47,147 nucleotides of DNA from Gammaproteobacteria bacterium. GTDB lineage: Bacteria > Pseudomonadota > Gammaproteobacteria > Chromatiales > Chromatiaceae. The notes under the pieces were generated by a model that worked only from the letters and a program-made list of their open reading frames with translations, searched no databases and was not told where the DNA came from. Shown piece by piece: positions 45,577 to 47,147 of the stretch (within the stretch, counting starts at the first letter, position 1; every line of letters starts with the position of its first letter). The translations under genes and the position numbers were made by a program. Where the stretch lies: assembly GCA_018812525.1 (NCBI GenBank), contig JAHJDE010000176.1, positions 1-47,147 of the forward strand, given 5' to 3'.

Positions 45577-46908
45577 TCACTTCTCGAACAAGGCAATGGA
45601 TTCCACATGACTGGTGTGGGGGAACATATCCATGACCCCGGCGGATACCAGGCGATAGCCATGCTCATGGACCAGGGCGCCGGCATCCCGCGCCAGGGTA
45701 GCGGGGTAACAGGAGACGTAGAGGATGCGCCTCACCCCCAATGCCGGTAACAGCCGTAGGACCTCGGCCGCGCCGGTCCGGGGCGGGTCGAGGAGGGCCT
45801 TGTCGTAATTGGATTGGAGCCAGGGGGCGTGGTTCAGGTCCTCGAAGAGGTTGGCCCTGTGGAAACTGACGTTTTCCAATCCGTTGGCCTCAGCATTGCG
45901 GCGGGCGCGCGCCACCAGACCGGCATCGCCCTCCACGCCGACCACCTGCCCGGCCCGCCGCGCCAGGGGCAGGGTGAAATTGCCCAGGCCGCAGAAGAGA
46001 TCCAGTACCCGCTCGTCCTCCAGGGGATAGAGCATCTCCACGGCACGGGACACCATGTGGCGATTGATATCGCTGTTGACCTGGGTGAAGTCGATGGGCT
46101 GGAAATGGATCTCGATATCGAAATCGGGCAGGCGGTAACTCAGCTCCAGGCTGGCTCCCGCCCCGAGCGGCACGACACTGTCGATCCCACCCGGTTGCTC
46201 CGCCATGACGAATCCGTGCCGCTCCCCGAAGGCAAGGAGCCTGGCGCGATCCTCTTCGCTGAACGGGGCCAGGTTCCGCAGGACGAGTACGCACCCCTGG
46301 TCACCCATGGCCACCTCGATCTGGGGAATCTGGTCGGGGATGGAGAGCTGGCCGATCAGTTGGGCCAGCTCCTCCAGCCGATGGCCCACATGGGGGTCGA
46401 GCACCTCGCAGCGGCCGATCTCGGCAATGAAGGCGCTGCCCTTCTCGCGGAAACCGACCAGCACCCGCCCCTTCTTCGTCACATGCTTGACCCCGAGGCG
46501 GGCCTTCTTGCGATAGCCCCAATGCCGGGCCGGGAGCAGCGGCGGCAGAATCTCCCCCGGTTCGACCTTGCCGATATGGGTCAGGGCATCCACCAGGATA
46601 CGCTCCTTGTCGCGGATCTGCGCCTGCTCGGATAGATGTTGCAGACTGCACCCCCCGCAGTTGTCGGCATGGCCGCAGCGGGGAACGACCCGGTCAGCCG
46701 ATGGCTGCAAGACAGCCTCGACCACCCCCTCGTCGAAGCGGCGGGAGATCTTGCGGTAGCGAAAACTGACCCGCTCTCCCACCAGGGCGCCCTGAATAAA
46801 AACGGTCTTCCCCGCAACCCTCGCTACACCGCGCCCGTCGTGGGAGAGCCCCTCAACCACCACCTCGACCGGCTCCTGCGGTAGCCTCGGCCTGTTTCTC
46901 TTTCCCAA
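45577..46908 (-). CDS. rlmD: 23S rRNA (uracil-1939-C5)-methyltransferase RlmD
   Basis: Iron-sulfur, SAM-dependent RNA methyltransferase. The N-terminal TRAM domain (about 10-68) precedes the 4Fe-4S motif CGHADNCGGC. The C-terminal Rossmann fold has VLDLFCGLGNFTLPLA (motif I), LLDPPRTGA and the catalytic-loop VSCYPATLARD. The 443-residue length is normal. GGAG lies several bases upstream. Confidence 0.96.
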   Translation of the reverse strand: MGKRNRPRLPQEPVEVVVEGLSHDGRGVARVAGKTVFIQGALVGERVSFRYRKISRRFDEGVVEAVLQPSADRVVPRCGHADNCGGCSLQHLSEQAQIRDKERILVDALTHIGKVEPGEILPPLLPARHWGYRKKARLGVKHVTKKGRVLVGFREKGSAFIAEIGRCEVLDPHVGHRLEELAQLIGQLSIPDQIPQIEVAMGDQGCVLVLRNLAPFSEEDRARLLAFGERHGFVMAEQPGGIDSVVPLGAGASLELSYRLPDFDIEIHFQPIDFTQVNSDINRHMVSRAVEMLYPLEDERVLDLFCGLGNFTLPLARRAGQVVGVEGDAGLVARARRNAEANGLENVSFHRANLFEDLNHAPWLQSNYDKALLDPPRTGAAEVLRLLPALGVRRILYVSCYPATLARDAGALVHEHGYRLVSAGVMDMFPHTSHVESIALFEK

Positions 46909-47007
46909 TGAATACTCCGGAATGGTTCGGAAAAAACGGGCAGTTTAACCACGAAGGACAGGAAGAGCACGAAGATCATCAATAAGGAGCTGTCCGCCTC
47001 TTTTCGC

Positions 47008-47045
47008 GGCGGAGCCGCTCCCACCGCCGTGGGAGCGGCTCCGCC
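47008..47045. repeat. Perfect GC-rich palindrome
   Basis: GGCGGAGCCGCTCCCAC and its complement with spacer CGCC. Typical REP-like unit. It ends 10 bases before the tgt fragment. Confidence 0.85.
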
Positions 47046-47055
47046 GGGTGTTGAC

Positions 47056-47147
47056 ATGTTTGACTGTGTTATGCCTACTCGAAATGCACGAAATGGAACG
47101 CTTTTTACCTCTTATGGAAAAGTGAATATCAAAGCAGCACGATTTAA
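47056..47147 (+). pseudogene. tgt: Internal fragment of queuine tRNA-ribosyltransferase
   Basis: The frame reads [14 protein letters not shown] then [31 protein letters not shown] is the Tgt catalytic region (near residue 262 in E. coli), so about two thirds of the protein is missing upstream, where a palindrome stands instead. The codons are AT-rich (CGA, AAT, AAA), unlike the rest of the window. It runs off the edge, so its 3' extent is unknown. It could be a foreign fragment or a rearrangement end. Confidence 0.7.

Overview
The window (about 47 kb, GC-rich, bidirectional gene order) reads as a chromosomal segment of a sulfur-oxidising, microaerophilic gammaproteobacterium, probably of a Chromatiales/Sedimenticola-like lineage. 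This rests on SoxYZ with a Tat signal, a sulfide:quinone oxidoreductase very like the Acidithiobacillus enzyme, a cbb3 oxidase operon with an Fnr regulator next to it, and two classical gammaproteobacterial clusters (yafS-like/rnhA/dnaQ facing mltD; ndk-rlmN-pilW-rodZ-hisS-yfgM-bamB-der). The species assignment is inference.

Layout. 1-2.4 kb: a multi-hairpin repeat, adenine deaminase and a small conserved protein. 2.4-5.6 kb: a gene remnant split by a perfect 71-bp palindrome, a BepA-type M48 protease, then soxYZ. 5.7-8.4 kb: a sigma-54 response regulator whose partner kinase is cut just before its phosphorylated histidine, followed by coding relics. 8.4-15.5 kb: a tightly overlapping four-gene restriction-like operon (MmeI-family DNA methyltransferase, DUF1016 PD-(D/E)XK nuclease, superfamily 2 helicase, GIY-YIG protein). 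This is the best candidate for an under-described defence system; two direct copies of a palindromic repeat flank the interval containing it and the truncated kinase. 15.7-19.3 kb: a canonical sigma-54 promoter with two upstream inverted repeats, a 5'-truncated SulP transporter and an SLC13/TrkA-C permease.

19.5-25.9 kb: fnr, ccoNOQP, ccoG and fixH; the ccoN promoter has an FNR site placed exactly as a class II activator. 25.9-29.2 kb: dnaQ, rnhA, a SAM methyltransferase and divergent mltD. 29.2-31.1 kb: repeats and sqr. 31.3-35.5 kb: an envelope-lipid operon on the minus strand (GT2 polyprenyl-phosphate glycosyltransferase, ArnT-like transferase, protein with two fused PAP2 phosphatase domains) linked by 4-bp overlaps. 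35.9-44.0 kb: the der-to-ndk cluster, lacking ispG between rodZ and hisS. 44.2-46.9 kb: L,D-transpeptidase, CYTH protein, rlmD. The right edge has an AT-rich internal fragment of tgt joined to a palindrome.

A second theme is the density of non-autonomous palindromic repeats. A mosaic element of five or six consecutive hairpins occurs three times. A smaller hairpin module with the fixed loop CATCCCTG and compensatory stem changes occurs three times, twice overlapping coding sequence at gene ends. No transposase, tRNA, rRNA or CRISPR array was seen.
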